From an uncultured Clostridia bacterium (GTDB lineage Bacteria; Bacillota; Clostridia; TANB77; CAG-508), in the NCBI GenBank assembly GCA_946529215.1, contig CAMMZC010000004.1:65618-129617 (forward strand): a stretch of 64,000 nucleotides of DNA, read 5' to 3'. The position numbers and the translations under genes were made by a program. Shown here one piece after another: positions 53,431 through 61,803 of this stretch. The notes under the pieces were generated by a model. The model did no database searches, was not told the origin of the DNA, and saw only the letters and a list, made by a program, of their open reading frames with translations. How positions within the stretch are numbered: the stretch's first letter is position 1; every line of letters begins with the position of its first letter.

Positions 53431-55011
53431 GTGAGAATATTGAAAAACAAAGTATTTATACTATATTTGTTTATTACTATTGCTTTTTTTGGAATGCTTA
53501 TAAAATTAGAATATGCTACAGATACTTATGCAGTATTTAATTTTGATAAAGAAGCGGTATATATGCAATATGCTATGTCTGGAAGATTTATTACAGGAGT
53601 AGTTTTAAAGTTTTTTAAAATAATAAATATTTCTGAAAAATTAATGTATGAAATATCATATTTGCTAGCAATACTTTGTGCCGTTTTAAGTCAATTTATT
53701 TTATATAAAATAATAAGAAAATTAGATGTGCATATTACAGAGCAACCATACGAGTCAAAAGGATATAACTTTGTAAGCTCTGAAAAAGATACAAAAAGCA
53801 ATGTTTTAAAAATAATAATTCCAACACTTATTATAATAAATCCATTTTCTATAGAGCTATTTTTGTTTATTGAAAAAGGTTTTATGTGGCTTGGAATTCT
53901 AGCTTGTGTATTGGCTTTGATGAATTTGCAAAAATATTTTGAAAACTGTAAAAGTAATAATTTAGTAAATGATAATAAAACTGAGAAAATAAAAAGATTG
54001 TCGCCACAAAATATATGTTCAAAGAAATATTTACTTTATAGTTTGATTTTAATGTTTATCGCAAATTGCCTGTATCAAGGAGTTGTAGGAATATTTTTAT
54101 CTGTAGCTTTAGTTTTTATTTTAAAATATTCAAAAAACATAATAGAATTTATTATAAATAATGCTATAGCAGGCTTTATATATGCAATTCCAGCTTTAAT
54201 TAATTTTTTATTTGTAAAAATAAAATTTAAAGAAAGCAGGATAAATGGACAAATTATGTTTTTAGATTCATTAGAAAAAATTTGGCAAAATACTAGCAAT
54301 ATGTTTAAAACAATGTATGGAATACTTCCGAAATATACATTTATTTTGCTTATTCTCTTTACTTTTGCAGTTTTTTGTAGTAAAATATGGAAAGAAGAAA
54401 AGAAGTTTTTACTAATAATGAAGTTTATTTATATAGTTGTCGGAATTACATTTATTGCTATTGCTCCACAGATTTTGCAACCAACAAATTTAATTTGGTT
54501 TGCACCTAGGTCAATATATTCGTTTGCATCTATGTATGGAGTTTTAACATTATATTTAGCAATGAATTACGAATTAAAAGGAATATCGAAATATACTATT
54601 ATAATTTTAAGTGTAATGCTTCTTGCTTTTCAAGCGCAAAAATTTATTAATATTGAAAAAGATAGATATTTACTAAATAATAATGACAAAAAAATTACGA
54701 TGCAAATTGCAAAACACATTAAAGATTATGAAGAAACAACAGGAAATACTGTAACTGAGCTTTCGTGGTATGAAGATGAAAAGCCAAATTATACGTATAA
54801 CGGAATTTTTGCAACATCAGATATGAATGTTAAAAGTTATTCGAGTGATTGGAGTACAGTCGAAATTTTAAAATATTTTTTAAAAAGAGATATTAAGTTA
54901 GTAAAGAAAGATGAGAACTTGTCAAAAGAATTTAAGAGTAAAAATTGGGATGAATTTGATGAAAAGCAAATTTTATTTGAAAAAAATAAATTACATTTAT
55001 GCAATTATTAA
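53431..55011 (+). CDS. Multi-pass membrane protein, GtrII-type glucosyltransferase-like
   Basis: 526 aa, about ten membrane helices and a C-terminal soluble part. N-terminal VFILYLFITIAFFGMLIKLEYATDTYAV and the loop FNFDKEAVYMQYAMSGRFITG resemble the GtrII/GT-C glycosyltransferase domain, where acidic residues after helix 1 are catalytic. The C-terminus (TELSWYEDEKPNYTYNGIFATSDMNVKSYSSDW) is probably extracellular. Starts at GTG 53431; SD weak (AGGTGAG). Between the ABC permease and gtrB, fitting addition of side-chain sugars from a polyprenyl-phosphate donor. Confidence 0.72.
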   Translation: MRILKNKVFILYLFITIAFFGMLIKLEYATDTYAVFNFDKEAVYMQYAMSGRFITGVVLKFFKIINISEKLMYEISYLLAILCAVLSQFILYKIIRKLDVHITEQPYESKGYNFVSSEKDTKSNVLKIIIPTLIIINPFSIELFLFIEKGFMWLGILACVLALMNLQKYFENCKSNNLVNDNKTEKIKRLSPQNICSKKYLLYSLILMFIANCLYQGVVGIFLSVALVFILKYSKNIIEFIINNAIAGFIYAIPALINFLFVKIKFKESRINGQIMFLDSLEKIWQNTSNMFKTMYGILPKYTFILLILFTFAVFCSKIWKEEKKFLLIMKFIYIVVGITFIAIAPQILQPTNLIWFAPRSIYSFASMYGVLTLYLAMNYELKGISKYTIIILSVMLLAFQAQKFINIEKDRYLLNNNDKKITMQIAKHIKDYEETTGNTVTELSWYEDEKPNYTYNGIFATSDMNVKSYSSDWSTVEILKYFLKRDIKLVKKDENLSKEFKSKNWDEFDEKQILFEKNKLHLCNY

Positions 55012-55074
55012 ATATATAAGTATTTCTAACCTATTTAGTTAACTAAGATTTATTCTCAAAATACTTATATATTT
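55010..55074. terminator. Intrinsic terminator, 16-bp perfect stem
   Basis: 55010-55025 (AAATATATAAGTATTT) pairs perfectly with 55059-55074 around a 33-nt loop. It overlaps the stop of the GtrII-like gene. The long loop makes strength uncertain. Confidence 0.5.
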
Positions 55075-55110
55075 ATGAAAGTATAAATAATAAAGAAAGG
55101 ATTTGCAAAA

Positions 55111-56055
55111 ATGAAAAAAATAAGTATTATAGTACCTGCATACAACGAAGAAGAATCATTGCCATATTTATTTGAAAGATTAAATAAACTAATGGATTCT
55201 ATTAAAGAATATGAATTTGAAGTTTTGTTTATAAATGATGGAAGTAAAGATAAGACGTATGAACTTATAAAAGAATATAGAGCAAAAGACAAAAGATATT
55301 GCTATGTAGATTTTTCAAGAAATTTTGGAAAAGAAATTGCAATGATGGCAGGACTTGATTATGCAACAGGAGATTGCGTTATTTTCATAGATGCAGATTT
55401 GCAAGATCCACCTGAACTAATTCCTGAGCTTATAAAGTATTGGGAAGAAGGCTATGATGATGTTTATGCAAGACGTCGTTCAAGAGATGGTGAAACTTTC
55501 TTAAAAAAATTCACTTCAAAAATGTATTATAAAGTTTTACAAAAAATGACAAATGTAGAAATACAAAGAGATACAGGAGACTTTAGACTTTTAGATAGAA
55601 GATGTGTAAATGCTTTAAAAAAATTACGTGAATCTCAAAGAAACACGAAAAGTATGTTTAGTTGGATAGGGTATAAGAAAAAAGAAGTATTATATGATAG
55701 AGACGCAAGAGTAGCGGGAAGAACAAAATGGAATTACATGAAACTTATAGATTTAGCAATTGATGGAATTACTTCTTTTACAACTTCTCCACTTCGAATT
55801 GCTACATGGGTGGCTATTCCAACATTTATGATGCTTTTTGTATATTTTGTTTATGTAATAACTAAATGTATAATTACAAGTACTGTAATGCAGGCATTTC
55901 AGGCAATTATTATACTTATTTTGTTTTTCTCAGGAGTACAAATTTTATTATTTGGAATTGTTGGGGAATATTTAGGAAGAATTTTTAATGAAACAAAACA
56001 TAGACCATTGTATCTTGTTAATGAGTATAATGGGGAGAAAGAAAGGAATGAATAG
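55111..56055 (+). CDS. GtrB/DPM1-family glycosyltransferase (GT2)
   Basis: 314 aa. It transfers a sugar from a nucleotide donor to undecaprenyl phosphate at the membrane. The GT2 domain has ISIIVPAYNEEESLPYLFERL, FINDGSKDKT, GLDYATGDCVIFIDADLQDPPE (DAD and QDPPE are typical) and RRSRDGETFLKKFTSKMYYK; two C-terminal membrane helices follow (IATWVAIPTFMMLFVYFVYVI; AFQAIIILILFFSGVQILLFGIVGEYLGR). Works with GtrII-type or other GT-C enzymes such as the neighbours at 53431 and 59197. AGAAAGGA precedes ATG 55111; metG begins 2 bp after its stop. Confidence 0.92.
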   Translation: MKKISIIVPAYNEEESLPYLFERLNKLMDSIKEYEFEVLFINDGSKDKTYELIKEYRAKDKRYCYVDFSRNFGKEIAMMAGLDYATGDCVIFIDADLQDPPELIPELIKYWEEGYDDVYARRRSRDGETFLKKFTSKMYYKVLQKMTNVEIQRDTGDFRLLDRRCVNALKKLRESQRNTKSMFSWIGYKKKEVLYDRDARVAGRTKWNYMKLIDLAIDGITSFTTSPLRIATWVAIPTFMMLFVYFVYVITKCIITSTVMQAFQAIIILILFFSGVQILLFGIVGEYLGRIFNETKHRPLYLVNEYNGEKERNE

Positions 56056-56057
56056 AA

Positions 56058-57635
56058 ATGAAAAAAGTTTTAATAGGGGGAGCATGGCCTTATGCAAACA
56101 GTTCTTTACATTTAGGTCATTTAGCAGGATTAATTTCAGGAGATGTTTTAGCAAGATATCATAGACAAATAGGAGATGATGTAATATATGTTTCAGGTAC
56201 AGATTGTCATGGAACACCTATTACAGAAAGAGCAAAAAAAGAGAATATTTCACCAAAAGAAATAGCAGAAAAATATCATAAAGAATTTACAGAAGTTTTT
56301 AATAAAATGGAATTTTCTTATGATTTATATAGCAAAACAGAAAGTGATTATCATAAAGAAAAAGTAAAAGAAATTTTCAGAAAACTATATGATAATGGAT
56401 ATATTTACGAAAAAGAAGATGACGATATTTTCTGTGAGAAATGTAATAAATTTGTTGCTGATAGAGAACTAAAATTAATTTGTCCAAATTGTGGAAACGA
56501 AACAAAAGGTGACCAATGTGATTGTGGTTATGTCCCAACTAAAGAAGATCTAGTAAATGCAGTTTGTGCAGATTGTGGCTCAAAAGTTACAACAAAGAAA
56601 AATAAGAATTTATATATTGCTCTTTCTAAATTACAACCTAGAATAGAACAATATGTTGAGAAAAATAATGTTAATTGGAGAAAAAATGCTATAAACGAAA
56701 CAAATAAATATTTAAAAGAAGGACTTAGAGATAGAGCTGTTACAAGAAATTTAGATTGGGGAATAGAAATACCTGTTGATGGTTTTGAAGATAAAAGAAT
56801 GTATGTATGGATAGATGCAGTTTTAGGTTATCTTACAGACACAATGCAAGTTTGTGAAGAAAGAGGAACTGATTGGAAAGATTGGTGGACTGAAAAAGAT
56901 AACAACAGAATGTATATGGTTCATGCAAAAGATAATATTACATTCCACACTCTTATTTTGCCAGGATTATTAATAGGTTTAGAAGAAGGAATAAAATGCC
57001 CTGATAGAATTGTATCTGCAGAATATTTAAACTTTAATGAGCAAAAATTTTCTAAAAGTAAAGGAATTGGATTAACAATTCTAGAAGCATTAGACAGATA
57101 CAATGTAGATACATTAAGATTCCATCTATTAAGAAATGGCCCAGAGACCAGAGACGCAAACTTCACAGAAGAAGAATATATTATGACTCATAATGAAATT
57201 ACAAATAAACTTGGTAACTTTATAAATAGAACTCTTAAATTTAAAGGATTGACAAATATTCCTGTAGCAAAAATTGATGAAGAAGTGAAAAATGAAATAG
57301 AAAACAAATACAACGAAATTGCAGAATTTATGGAAAAAATAGAGTTTAGAAATGCAACTTTAAAAATTATAGAGTTACTAGATTTTGCAAATAAATATTA
57401 TGATGAGAGAAAACCATGGGTACAGGCTAAAGAAGATGTAGATGAATTCAATAATACAATGTTTACATGTGCTAATTTAATTGCAAATATTTCTAATGTA
57501 ATTGAACCATTTATGCCAGGTACAGCAAAGAAAATTAGAGATTATTTAAAATTAGAAAATTGCTCATGGAAGCCTATAAAACTACAAAATGAAATAATAC
57601 TTGATAATATTGAACCTTTATTTGACAGAATGTAA
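56058..57635 (+). CDS. metG: Methionine--tRNA ligase
   Basis: 525 aa class I synthetase. VLIGGAWPYANSSLHLGHLAG holds the HIGH-type motif HLGH at 18-21 region, and KFSKSKG is the KMSKS-type loop (~330). The connective-peptide insert has four Cys pairs (CEKCNKF, CPNCGNE, CDCGYV, CADCGSK), so a double zinc-knuckle form. No C-terminal tRNA-binding EMAP domain, unlike Bacillus MetG (~660 aa). Its SD lies inside the end of the preceding gtrB gene, so they are co-transcribed, an odd partnership of a housekeeping gene with polysaccharide genes. Confidence 0.96.
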   Translation: MKKVLIGGAWPYANSSLHLGHLAGLISGDVLARYHRQIGDDVIYVSGTDCHGTPITERAKKENISPKEIAEKYHKEFTEVFNKMEFSYDLYSKTESDYHKEKVKEIFRKLYDNGYIYEKEDDDIFCEKCNKFVADRELKLICPNCGNETKGDQCDCGYVPTKEDLVNAVCADCGSKVTTKKNKNLYIALSKLQPRIEQYVEKNNVNWRKNAINETNKYLKEGLRDRAVTRNLDWGIEIPVDGFEDKRMYVWIDAVLGYLTDTMQVCEERGTDWKDWWTEKDNNRMYMVHAKDNITFHTLILPGLLIGLEEGIKCPDRIVSAEYLNFNEQKFSKSKGIGLTILEALDRYNVDTLRFHLLRNGPETRDANFTEEEYIMTHNEITNKLGNFINRTLKFKGLTNIPVAKIDEEVKNEIENKYNEIAEFMEKIEFRNATLKIIELLDFANKYYDERKPWVQAKEDVDEFNNTMFTCANLIANISNVIEPFMPGTAKKIRDYLKLENCSWKPIKLQNEIILDNIEPLFDRM

Positions 57636-57668
57636 TAAAAACTTTTTGAAAAAATAATTGAAAATTTA

Positions 57669-57696
57669 TTGCATTTTTTTGAAAATGGTGTATAAT
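57669..57696 (+). promoter_or_regulatory. Module A small-RNA promoter
   Basis: TTGCAT (57669-57674), 16-bp spacer, TATAAT (57691-57696). The same -35, spacing and -10, with nearly identical spacer, are at 58135-58162 in module B. Confidence 0.75.
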
Positions 57697-57702
57697 ATAT
57701 AT

Positions 57703-57780
57703 AACAAGATTTTATAGACATTGTATTCGTTTTAGGAGAAACTACAAAAAAAGGTTGTGATGGGACACAACCTTTTTTTA
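57703..57780 (+). ncRNA. Module A antisense-type small RNA (putative antitoxin RNA)
   Basis: Predicted ~75-nt RNA from the promoter at 57669 to the bidirectional terminator. It contains AGATTTTATAGACATTG (57707-57723) and GGAGAAACTAC (57735-57745). These repeat the plus-strand sequence at 57921-57965, so the RNA is complementary to the start codon and leader of the module A peptide mRNA, with one-base gaps. Its 3' end overlaps the 3' end of that mRNA at the terminator. No open frame with an SD is present. Confidence 0.65.
57746..57779. terminator. Module A bidirectional terminator
   Basis: A perfect 14-bp stem, AAAAAAAGGTTGTG (57746-57759) with CACAACCTTTTTTT (57766-57779), loop ATGGGA. It can end both the plus-strand small RNA and the minus-strand peptide mRNA. 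Confidence 0.9.
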
Positions 57781-57792
57781 ATCCTAAAGCTA

Positions 57793-57935
57793 TTAAAAGA
57801 ACAAGTCTATAATAGCTTTTATCCATACACAAAATTCATAAAGTGATTTAAGAATGCTTATTAATTTATGTAGTACTTTAGGAATTGTTATATGGTATTT
57901 TTCTTTTGTTTTTTTTCTGTAGATTTTGTAGACAT
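57793..57935 (-). pseudogene. Module A toxin-like peptide gene, frameshifted in an A8 run
   Basis: ATG 57935 with AAAGGAGGTG 6-7 nt upstream starts MSTKSTEKKQKKNTI and stops at 57888. Compared with the intact copy at 58257-58400, one base is missing in an A8 run (plus strand T8 at 57909-57916). In the shifted frame the conserved body appears intact: HITIPKVLHKLISILKSLYE then FCVWIKAIIDLFF and stop at 57793. With the base restored it encodes 47 aa. Slippage, phase variation or a sequence error are all possible. Confidence 0.7.
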
Positions 57936-57976
57936 TGATATTCACCTCCTTTCGGAGAAATCTACGTTTTTATTTT

Positions 57977-58004
57977 ATCATATAATTTTTGAAAAGTCTG
58001 TCGA
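57977..58004 (-). promoter_or_regulatory. Module A peptide promoter
   Basis: Minus strand: TCGACA (58004-57999), 16-bp spacer, TATGAT (57982-57977). Aligns position for position with the module B promoter. TGTCGA-type words are repeated nearby (57999-58015, 58089-58106). Confidence 0.6.
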
Positions 58005-58134
58005 AACCTGTCGAGAACGAGAAAAAATAAAAAAAATATGTGGTAATTTTTGAAAAAAGAAATATAATTACATAAATAATTCATATCTTGTCGAACTATG
58101 TCGAAATCTTTTTAAGAAAAAATTTTAAAATTTA

Positions 58135-58162
58135 TTGCATTTTTTTGAAAATGGTATATAAT
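58135..58162 (+). promoter_or_regulatory. Module B small-RNA promoter
   Basis: TTGCAT (58135-58140), 16-bp spacer, TATAAT (58157-58162). Confidence 0.75.
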
Positions 58163-58168
58163 ATATAT

Positions 58169-58243
58169 AGAAAGATTTTTTGTGCATATATTCTTTCGAG
58201 GTGAATGTAAAAAAGAGGTTGTGTCTCAGCACAACCTCTTTTA
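58169..58243 (+). ncRNA. Module B antisense-type small RNA (putative antitoxin RNA)
   Basis: Predicted ~75-nt RNA ending at the terminator 58211-58242. It contains GATTTTTTGTGCAT (58174-58187), identical to 58387-58400, i.e. the complement of the module B start codon and first codons, and CTTTCGAGG (58193-58201), identical to 58413-58421, the complement of the SD-proximal leader. Neither block matches module A, which has its own pair. This gives trans-pairing of the small RNA with its own mRNA. Confidence 0.7.
58211..58242. terminator. Module B bidirectional terminator
   Basis: A perfect 13-bp stem, AAAAGAGGTTGTG (58211-58223) with CACAACCTCTTTT (58230-58242), loop TCTCAG. It carries a compensatory difference from module A (G-C for A-T). 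Confidence 0.9.
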
Positions 58244-58256
58244 AATCTTAAAGCTA

Positions 58257-58400
58257 TTAAAAGAAAATCTTTATAATAGCCTTAATCCATACACAAAGTT
58301 CATAAAGTAATTTAAAAATGTATATTAATTTATGTAGTACTTTAGGAATAGTGATATGGCTTTTTTCTTTTGTTCTTTTTTCGTTTGATTTTTTGTGCAT
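58257..58400 (-). CDS. Module B small basic/hydrophobic peptide (putative type I toxin)
   Basis: 47 aa from ATG 58400 to TAA 58257, with a perfect SD AAAGGAGGTG 6 nt upstream. The N-terminal third is polar and basic (MHKKSNEKRTKEKSH), the rest is a hydrophobic, amphipathic helix with Lys spaced along it (ITIPKVLHKLIYIFKLLYEL then CVWIKAIIKIFF). The SD lies in a CCUC-GAAAG-GAGG hairpin and the start codon in an outer TGCA/TGCA pairing, so the leader is folded for inhibition. A convergent small RNA is complementary to this region. Small size, composition and genetic layout fit a membrane-acting type I toxin of the Fst-like architecture, though the peptide is not similar to Fst. Function unproven. 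Confidence 0.7.
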   Translation of the reverse strand: MHKKSNEKRTKEKSHITIPKVLHKLIYIFKLLYELCVWIKAIIKIFF

Positions 58401-58441
58401 TCTTTTCACCTCCTTTCGAGGCAAAGTGCAATTATTATTTT

Positions 58442-58469
58442 AGCATATAATTTGTGAAAAGTTTGTCAA
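58442..58469 (-). promoter_or_regulatory. Module B peptide promoter
   Basis: Minus strand: TTGACA (58469-58464), 16-bp spacer, TATGCT (58447-58442). Predicted 5' leader is ~35 nt. Confidence 0.7.
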
Positions 58470-58522
58470 AATTTGTCGAGAGTAAGAAAAAATTGAAAAA
58501 ATAAGTGGGAATTTTGGAAAAA

Positions 58523-58551
58523 TTGACAATTTACATAATGTATGATATAAT
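58523..58551 (+). promoter_or_regulatory. Promoter of the gene at 58588
   Basis: TTGACA (58523-58528), 17-bp spacer, TATAAT (58546-58551), full consensus. Confidence 0.85.
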
Positions 58552-58587
58552 TAGAAAAGTTAAATAGTATAAAAAGGAGAAATCAAA

Positions 58588-59157
58588 ATGATAGATAAAA
58601 AAGAAGAAATAAGCAATGGTGCCCCAATAGAAAGAGATTGGGATAGTGCTATTAGCCGTTTACAAAGATATGGTTACGAATTAGCCACAAAAAATAAAGA
58701 GTTTGAAGAATTTAAAAATAAAAGATTTCAAGAAAAATATGAAGGAAAATCAATGGAGATTAGTAAAAATTTAATTCTACAAATAGCTCAGTTAAATGAT
58801 GAAATAAGTATTTTGGAAGATAACATGTTAAATGTTGCGAGAGATTTTGTAAATGAAAATGTAATTTGGATAAAAGAAGGAAAAAGAGGACACGTAAACA
58901 AAACTGAAGATTTTCAGGAGATGATAGAATACTTGACTGAGAATAGACATGACAGATATTACGAACTTATTGGATTTTGTAATAGTCTAGCTAAAAGGAA
59001 TATGGAATTATGGGAAGAATTTGATAAATATATTGATTCTTTAAGTGTTCCATATGATTCAGAAGAGGTAAGAGACGGAAAAAAAGAAAATGACGATAGT
59101 ATTGATACATTTAAAAACCCATTAAATTCATTAGATTATTGGACTTTGGATAAATAA
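58588..59157 (+). CDS. Hypothetical helical protein (189 aa)
   Basis: Soluble, highly charged, helical. DSAISRLQRYGYELATKNKEFEEFKNKRFQEK and ISKNLILQIAQLNDEISILEDNMLN form coiled-coil-like helices; then EMIEYLTENRHDRYYELIGFCNSLAKRN and an acidic C-terminal tail. I do not recognise the family. AAAAGGAG precedes ATG 58588 and the promoter is perfect consensus, suggesting strong expression. It stands alone next to the small-RNA modules, with no evidence for a shared role. Confidence 0.7.
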   Translation: MIDKKEEISNGAPIERDWDSAISRLQRYGYELATKNKEFEEFKNKRFQEKYEGKSMEISKNLILQIAQLNDEISILEDNMLNVARDFVNENVIWIKEGKRGHVNKTEDFQEMIEYLTENRHDRYYELIGFCNSLAKRNMELWEEFDKYIDSLSVPYDSEEVRDGKKENDDSIDTFKNPLNSLDYWTLDK

Positions 59158-59184
59158 AATAGTAATCTAAACCAAAAATTTGGC

Positions 59185-59190
59185 TATAAT
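59185..59190 (+). promoter_or_regulatory. TATAAT just before the YfhO start, possible leaderless start
   Basis: TATAAT ends six bases before ATG 59197, so transcription from it would start at about the first codon. There is no SD before this ATG and no good -35, so this is tentative. Confidence 0.35.
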
Positions 59191-59196
59191 ATATTT

Positions 59197-61719
59197 ATGA
59201 AAAGATTATTAAAAAATAAATATATTATAGCCTCTTTTTTGTGCATAATAATATGTTTAATATATTTAAAAATGATGGACATATATCCATTTGGAAAATA
59301 TTCAATTTTAAAAAGTGATTTATATAACCAATACATCAATTTTTTTTGTTATTTAAGAGAGATTATACTAAATGGCAAAAGCATTGCAATTAGTTGGAAT
59401 TTAGGGCTTGCAAATAATTTCTATACAACTTTTGCATATTATTTAATTAGTCCATTGAATCTATTAGTGGTGTTTTTTAAGCCTACAAATATGGATCTAT
59501 TTATAGAACTAATTACAGGAATAAAAATAATACTTATGGCAAATTTTATGATGTTGTTTTTAGAAAAATCATATAATTATAAATCAAAAGAAACAATTAT
59601 ATTTGGATTAATTTATGCATTTTCATCTTATGTAATATGCTATAGTTTCCACATAATGTGGCTAGATTGTGTATATATGTTGCCAATAATTCTACTTTTT
59701 GTGGATAAGTTTTTAGAAAATGGAAAAATATTGCCAATTGTGTTAAGCTTGTCTTATGCAATATTAACCAATTATTATATAGGATATATTGTAGCATTTT
59801 TTGCTGGAATTTATTTTTTAGCAAGATATTTCATAACACAGAAAAACTCTGCATTAGTTGATTTTGGCAAATTTTTATTTAAATTTTTGCTTGCAATAGG
59901 CATTTCTTTTGGAATAGGAATGATAGTTATTTTGCCATCAATTATGCAGTTAAAAGGAACTATGAGCACAGACATTTCTTTAATAGAGATTGATGAAGAA
60001 AAAATAAGAATGTTTACAAATGTAGTATTTAATAATTACATCTATAGTTTTACACAAAAATCATGTTTAGTATTTTCAAGCACTTTTATAATTTTACTTT
60101 TACCAATGTATTACTTAAATAAAAAAATTAATGTGCGTGAAAAATCGGCTTTTTCTACAATTATAATATTTTTGCTACTGCCAATTATTTCGCCATTTTT
60201 AAATAAATTATGGCATGCATTTACAGAGCCAAATTGCTTTAATTACAGATATTCTTTTACATTAATTTTTACATTTATACTGATGGGTGCAAGGGAATTT
60301 CAAAATAAAGAATATTGTAAAAAGTGGCATTTTGCAGTAAGCGGAATTTGTTTTACATTTGTAACTATATTAGAAATTGTTTTTCTAAAAAAAGGATATT
60401 TAGTTTTAGATAGATTTTCTGTAACTATGCAATCAATAGCTTTGTCATGCATAGTGTATTTGTTTATGGCATGCATAACATATATGTATTTTTACAAAAA
60501 AAATCTGCGAAATGCCTCGGCTTTGATGATTTTGGTGGTGGTTATTTTCGATTTGCTAATTGGTGCAAAGTCAGGGCAAAATAATGATGACAAATATTTT
60601 GAAAGAAAATATGTGGTGCAATATGATAAGTTTATGATGCATTTTATACCTAAAATAAAAAATCCAGAAATAGAGAGAATTGTTTTTGAACCAGATGAAT
60701 ATGGAAGCAATATGTCTTTAAAATTTGGATATAGCAATATTGGATTTTTTACTTCTGCAAGAAATACAAAAAACTTGGAAGCAATGTATAAATTGGGATA
60801 TAATGTTCAAATGGATGATAAGCTTTGGGTTACTTCATTTAGTGGGACTTTTCTAAATTATTGTGTTGCAGGAGTTAAGTATTATATAACTAGAAGGCAA
60901 TTAGAAGATAATGAAATTTATGGTTTTGAGTTTATAGAAAAGTATGATAATTTTTATGTTTATAAAAATAAAAATGGCTTTAATATTGGATATTATTTGG
61001 CTGATAATATAAAACAATATGATAATCCGTTCGAAATGCAAAATGAGCTAATACGTGGACTTTTAAAAAATAATGGAAATTATAATAATTATTCTAATAA
61101 TGAGGGAAAATCGCAAAAAGAAGATATTATAAGCAAAGAAAAGTTTTTTCAAAGTATAGAAAGTTCAAGTGTATTAGAATGTCAAAAAAATGTTATAGAC
61201 TATGAAACAGATGATATAGATAATTTAAAAGATGAAAAAATAACAAAGTACAAAGTAAAAGCAAAGAAAGATTGCAATATATATTTATTTAGCAAAGAGC
61301 ATTTGCAACTTTATATAGACGGAAAACCACAATTTAAAGATTATTCAAATATTTGGAGTTTCGAGAATGGAATAAAACAAATTAAACATTTAAAGCAAAA
61401 CGAAAAATTTGAATTTGAGATAAATACAAAGCAAAATACGGATTTGATATATGTTTCAGATAATGAAAAGATTCAGCAAGTTCTAGATAATAAAGATAAA
61501 AATTATTTTGATAATGTTATAATTAAGAAAAACGTACTAACTGGAAAAGCACATTTTAAAGATGATGGTTACTTGACTTTTGGGATTGCTTATGATAAAT
61601 GTTGGGATATATTTGTTGATGGTAAAAAGGCAAAAAAAGAAGAAATTGCAGATTGCTTTTTAGGAGTAAAGTTGGAGAAGGGAGAGCATAATGTGGAGAT
61701 AAAAGCTATGATATTTTGA
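59197..61719 (+). CDS. YfhO-family membrane protein (GT-C glycosyltransferase-like)
   Basis: 840 aa. About 12-13 membrane helices in the first ~450 residues, then a large extracellular domain and a terminal beta-domain (FDNVIIKKNVLTGKAHFKDDGYLTFGIAYDKCWDIFVDGKKAK...). Family marks: YPFGKYSILKSDLYNQYINFF (acidic residues after helix 1), ISWNLGLANNFYTTFAYYLISPLNLL, and a Cys-x3-Asn-rich FTEPNCFNYRYSF. YfhO of Bacillus helps to glycosylate lipoteichoic acid, and the local GtrB could supply the lipid-linked sugar. No SD precedes ATG 59197. Confidence 0.88.
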   Translation: MKRLLKNKYIIASFLCIIICLIYLKMMDIYPFGKYSILKSDLYNQYINFFCYLREIILNGKSIAISWNLGLANNFYTTFAYYLISPLNLLVVFFKPTNMDLFIELITGIKIILMANFMMLFLEKSYNYKSKETIIFGLIYAFSSYVICYSFHIMWLDCVYMLPIILLFVDKFLENGKILPIVLSLSYAILTNYYIGYIVAFFAGIYFLARYFITQKNSALVDFGKFLFKFLLAIGISFGIGMIVILPSIMQLKGTMSTDISLIEIDEEKIRMFTNVVFNNYIYSFTQKSCLVFSSTFIILLLPMYYLNKKINVREKSAFSTIIIFLLLPIISPFLNKLWHAFTEPNCFNYRYSFTLIFTFILMGAREFQNKEYCKKWHFAVSGICFTFVTILEIVFLKKGYLVLDRFSVTMQSIALSCIVYLFMACITYMYFYKKNLRNASALMILVVVIFDLLIGAKSGQNNDDKYFERKYVVQYDKFMMHFIPKIKNPEIERIVFEPDEYGSNMSLKFGYSNIGFFTSARNTKNLEAMYKLGYNVQMDDKLWVTSFSGTFLNYCVAGVKYYITRRQLEDNEIYGFEFIEKYDNFYVYKNKNGFNIGYYLADNIKQYDNPFEMQNELIRGLLKNNGNYNNYSNNEGKSQKEDIISKEKFFQSIESSSVLECQKNVIDYETDDIDNLKDEKITKYKVKAKKDCNIYLFSKEHLQLYIDGKPQFKDYSNIWSFENGIKQIKHLKQNEKFEFEINTKQNTDLIYVSDNEKIQQVLDNKDKNYFDNVIIKKNVLTGKAHFKDDGYLTFGIAYDKCWDIFVDGKKAKKEEIADCFLGVKLEKGEHNVEIKAMIF

Positions 61720-61740
61720 AATATTTATGTTGAAATTTTA

Positions 61741-61769
61741 TTGCCTTCCAAATTTTCCTATGATATAAT
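61741..61769 (+). promoter_or_regulatory. Promoter of the DUF3990-type gene pair
   Basis: TTGCCT (61741-61746), 17-bp spacer, TATAAT (61764-61769). Confidence 0.65.
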
Positions 61770-61803
61770 AAGGATATAACTTAAAAAGAATGGAGGAACA
61801 ATA

